From Candidatus Methanophagales archaeon (GTDB lineage Archaea > Halobacteriota > Syntropharchaeia > Alkanophagales > Methanospirareceae), in assembly GCA_023131215.1 (NCBI GenBank), contig JAGLZV010000106.1, positions 1 through 8,331 of the forward strand: a DNA stretch of 8,331 nucleotides. Reading direction: 5' to 3'. The notes beneath the pieces are model-generated. The model had not been told where the DNA came from. It did no database searches and was given only the letters and a program-made list of their open reading frames with translations. The translations under genes were made by a program, and so were the position numbers. Shown one piece after another: positions 6,637 through 8,331 of the stretch. The first letter of the stretch is position 1, and every line of letters begins with the position of its first letter.

Positions 6637-7241
6637 TTATTTTAGAGTCTTTTTCTCATCAATTGACTTAATACGCTCCATAGTTGAACAAAAAAGACTT
6701 TGAACATCTTTCTCTGTGATATAGTTTATATTATCTTTAATAGTCATTGGCTTTGCTTCTATTTCTCGTGGTTGTGGGATTGGCGTTTCCATTAATTTTA
6801 TTTCTTTGTTTCCATTTATTTCAAGAGCTAAATATCTAAATAATCTAACTTTGATGTTAGTACGAATGTATTTTGCTTCTTTTATCCTCTTATCATCGAA
6901 ATCAGGAGCGATTAGGAATATTTGTGGCATTTGTTCTTTAAGCTTAGTACCTTGTAATTTTTCTTTATATGCTCCAGCTATCCAATCGATCCCTTGCTCC
7001 ATCAGCCAATCATAATATTCTAATGCCTGTCTTAATTGGTTTACATCTAGATTTACTTTTAATTCAATAAGTGTCAATACACCTTCAGAATCTACTCCTA
7101 AAATATCCAACCTTTTCAATCCAGAGGTTGTCTCCTCTGATGTGTTATTATTTTGAAGCCTTCTTCAATTCGGTTTGAGTCTCCAACAAGCAATACTTCT
7201 AGTTCTGGTTCATCTCTAATTTTTGCATCTTTCAATACCAT
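6637..7241 (-). pseudogene. Frameshifted PD-(D/E)XK nuclease-like gene (DUF91/NucS-like), probably also 3'-truncated
   Basis: The proper start is the ATG at 7241, five bases after a perfect GGAGGTG. From there 41 codons are read (VLLVGDSNRIEEGFKIITHQ within them) before TGA at 7118-7116. The nuclease core continues in the frame shifted by one base: GLKRLDILGVDSEGVLTLIE then LKVNLDVNQLRQALEYYDWL. The pattern LDIL...IELK is the D and ExK of the PD-(D/E)XK fold as in DUF91/NucS-type endonucleases, and the first frame supplies the expected N-terminal helix. Total length (605 bases) is one base short of a whole number of codons, so a single-base loss between about 7165 and 7119 explains it; the homopolymer in TTCAAAATA is one candidate. 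The C-terminus stops after MERIKSIDEKKTLK, where many relatives continue into a DUF5655-type domain. It could instead be a sequencing error. Confidence 0.75.
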
Positions 7242-7246
7242 CTTAA

Positions 7247-7253
7247 CACCTCC
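7247..7253 (-). promoter_or_regulatory. Shine-Dalgarno GGAGGTG of the nuclease gene
   Basis: GGAGGTG on the minus strand, five bases before the ATG at 7241. It shows that the true start lies upstream of the frameshift. Confidence 0.75.
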
Positions 7254-7324
7254 TCTACTTTAGGTCACATGTTCCGCATTTAACAGAGCCTGTGATTTTT
7301 ATCTACTACATATCTAACATTAGG

Positions 7325-7333
7325 TATATTTAA
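7325..7333 (-). promoter_or_regulatory. TATA box for the nuclease gene
   Basis: TTAAATATA on the minus strand, preceded by a purine-rich GCAAAAC that fits a BRE. Usual spacing places the transcript start near 7300, leaving a leader of about 60 bases before the ATG at 7241. It lies just downstream of the dapF remnant, so the nuclease had its own promoter. Confidence 0.5.
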
Positions 7334-7350
7334 GTTTTGCCCTAATTCAT

Positions 7351-7524
7351 TTAGCTCCTCAACTCCACCTCACCTTCATACACCACTTCCACAGGACCCA
7401 CAAGATAAGCACCTTCTTCCTTTAGCTCCACTACCAAATCCCCGCCTTTCGTATGCACCGTAACCGGCGCACTCGCATTTATAGGAATTCCGAAAAAGGT
7501 GTGCAAAAAAGTCTTGACCTTCGC
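7351..7524 (-). pseudogene. dapF: Remnant of diaminopimelate epimerase (C-terminal end only)
   Basis: The last 45 or so codons read PVTVHTKGGDLVVEL, then GAYLVGPVEVVYEGEV and a stop. This is the closing beta-strand pattern of DapF, which interconverts LL- and meso-diaminopimelate for lysine synthesis. Everything before it is missing: normal DapF has about 270 or more residues, with two catalytic cysteines, the second in a CGTG motif, and neither is present. Recognisable homology begins near 7491; upstream the frame runs through unrelated sequence into the heptanucleotide repeat and no Shine-Dalgarno or ATG is seen. A short protein starting at a TTG (7548) is formally possible but unconvincing. 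The regulator gene, on the same strand, follows upstream. Confidence 0.6.
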
Positions 7525-7559
7525 CAAATCACAAGCTCCAAGCACCAAATTTCAAATAA
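7525..7559. repeat. Degenerate heptanucleotide tandem repeat, five units of CAANNNN
   Basis: Five consecutive 7-base units all begin with CAA: CAAATCA, CAAGCTC, CAAGCAC, CAAATTT, CAAATAA. After an 11-base AT-rich spacer another CAAAATT (7571-7577) follows. The array lies exactly between the dapF remnant and the regulator gene. Units are too short and too variable for a CRISPR array; it resembles the short tandem heptamer repeats known between genes in some bacteria. Confidence 0.7.
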
Positions 7560-7588
7560 TATTAAATTATCAAAATTTCAATGTCTGG

Positions 7589-7610
7589 TCAAAATTCCAC
7601 CGAATTTTGA
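7589..7610. repeat. Hairpin at the 3' end of the regulator gene
   Basis: TCAAAATTC (7589-7597) and GAATTTTGA (7602-7610) form 9-base perfect arms around a four-base loop. The structure includes the stop codon and last codons of the regulator, much as the palindrome at 676-704 includes the lonB stop. It may be a transcript-end hairpin; followed on the minus strand by AT-rich sequence. Confidence 0.55.
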
Positions 7611-8119
7611 GCAGATACCTTTACATTTACCTTCACCCTTTTCTTAAGAACCGGAACTAACCGCTTTATTTCTATTTCCCCTCCCTTCTCCAGCGTATAT
7701 TCGTTAATGGGCATATTCGGTGATTTTCCATTCACTTCATATACGTAAAACCCCTCTTCATCGTCTATTGATACAATGAACTCTTTATCCCCTACTTTCT
7801 TTATCCCTACACCTGCAACTTCCTTTAATGCATCCAATATGCTCGCTCCTTTCTCAACTTCTATCTCATAATCCTCGCTAAAAGTCTCCATTGCTTCATA
7901 CAGCTTCTCGCGATTCACACTTAATACATGGGTCTTACCAAAATCTTTTCTCGCCACCAGTTCCGCATTCACTAAAACCCTAACGTGCTTCGCTGCCACT
8001 GGCACTGATATATCCAACGCTTTTGCCAAACCTGATACATGATACTCACGCATCATCAAAAGCTTTAGCATTTCCACCCTCGTTTTACTGCCCAATGCTT
8101 TGAATATATTCCCATTCAT
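7589..8119 (-). CDS. ArsR-like winged-helix regulator with C-terminal DUF4430-like beta-grasp domain
   Basis: The 176-residue protein begins with an ArsR-type winged helix: IFKALGSKTRVEMLKLL, then helix-turn-helix HVSGLAKALDISVPVAAKHV (27-46), and the wing region LVARKDFGKTHVLSV. A linker (70-90) leads to a second domain, about 90-154, with ILDALKEVAGVGIKKVGDKE, a YVYEVNGKSPNMPINEY core and an LEKGGEIEIKRL end. That order (strand, NGK turn, 'Y-L-x-GGEIE') resembles the beta-grasp DUF4430/transcobalamin-like domain, a resemblance I see by eye only. The tail is a basic beta strand (KKRVKVNVKV). There is no cysteine in the whole protein, so it cannot be a thiol-based metal sensor of the classic ArsR kind; the second domain is the likely ligand or partner module. 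Its ATG overlaps the stop of the preceding small gene by four bases (ATGA). Confidence 0.85.
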   Translation of the reverse strand: MNGNIFKALGSKTRVEMLKLLMMREYHVSGLAKALDISVPVAAKHVRVLVNAELVARKDFGKTHVLSVNREKLYEAMETFSEDYEIEVEKGASILDALKEVAGVGIKKVGDKEFIVSIDDEEGFYVYEVNGKSPNMPINEYTLEKGGEIEIKRLVPVLKKRVKVNVKVSAQNSVEF

Positions 8120-8331
8120 CTCTGTTCAACATCCCCTCCCCCTTTCATTTTATCCTCAAGGTCGTAGCAGAGGTATCCTTCCTCCTTTAAATCTTCCTTT
8201 CCTTCTATTCTCTTTGCAATCAGCCCAAAATGTTCATTTCGAATTTTATTATGCCAATCGACAAATCCGGATTTCTCTTTCAAATCCGCCATAATCTTCC
8301 TCGCTTCCCCTAATTGCAAGTCACTCCATTT
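8116..8331 (-). CDS. Unidentified small or 5'-partial gene coupled to the regulator
   Basis: The frame is open to the window edge, so the gene may begin outside; 71 codons are visible, ending GGGDVEQR. The protein is charged and helical (GEARKIMADLKEKSGFVDWH, then LIAKRIEGKEDLKEEGYLCY), without membrane segments. If it is a short gene, the ATG at 8292 with a GAGGAAG upstream would give 58 residues. I do not recognise a family. Its TGA overlaps the regulator's ATG in an ATGA junction, so the two are in one operon and probably translationally coupled. Confidence 0.55.
   Translation of the reverse strand, partial: KWSDLQLGEARKIMADLKEKSGFVDWHNKIRNEHFGLIAKRIEGKEDLKEEGYLCYDLEDKMKGGGDVEQR

Noticed and set aside
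7351..7548. Reading the dapF-like stretch as an intact 65-codon gene
   Set aside because: It would start at a TTG without Shine-Dalgarno, its first 20 codons run through the heptamer repeat and unrelated sequence, and only the family's end is recognisable.
7525..7577. CRISPR array
   Set aside because: Units are 7 bases with four variable positions; there are no 25-35 base repeats with spacers and no cas genes.

Overview
The window reads as a piece of an archaeal, most likely euryarchaeal, chromosome. Supporting this are the C-terminal protease domain of an archaeal-type LonB, prefoldin alpha next to ftsY, the small subunit of the archaeal AcnX-type (DUF126) mevalonate-pathway enzyme, a Taw1-type wyosine radical SAM enzyme, and AT-rich TATA-like boxes upstream of genes. 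Several genes also carry strong Shine-Dalgarno motifs. A methanogen or anaerobic methanotroph relative (Methanomicrobia/ANME-like) is my guess, but it is an inference from gene content and cannot be proven here.

Layout. 1-678 (+) is the 3' part of lonB, ending in a perfect palindrome that includes its stop codon. 679-938 is an AT-rich convergent gap without a gene. 939-3480 (-) is a three-gene run, prefoldin alpha -> ftsY -> an uncharacterised 352-residue protein whose start overlaps the ftsY stop; it couples protein folding and membrane targeting functions. A short divergent promoter region (3481-3529) separates it from 3530-4907 (+), a two-gene unit: the DUF126/AcnX small subunit and taw1, overlapping by 32 bases. 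4908-5014 holds the promoter of argG (5015-6184, +).

From 6251 to the end, all recognisable genes are on the minus strand and the region looks accessory and partly decayed. In transcription order (right to left) it holds: the end of an unidentified small gene; an ArsR-like winged-helix regulator with a C-terminal beta-grasp-like (DUF4430-like) domain and no cysteine; a degenerate heptanucleotide repeat (CAANNNN, five units); a remnant of diaminopimelate epimerase (dapF) consisting only of its C-terminal end; a frameshifted and probably 3'-truncated PD-(D/E)XK (DUF91/NucS-like) nuclease gene; and a small DUF2283 protein.

The points most worth a second look are the regulator fusion, the unknown gene locked to ftsY, the dispersed palindromic repeat whose second copy encodes the C-terminal tail of Taw1, and the cluster of broken genes with repeats at 6460-7590. 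I found no CRISPR array, tRNA, rRNA or intact transposase, and no clear new defence or biosynthetic system.
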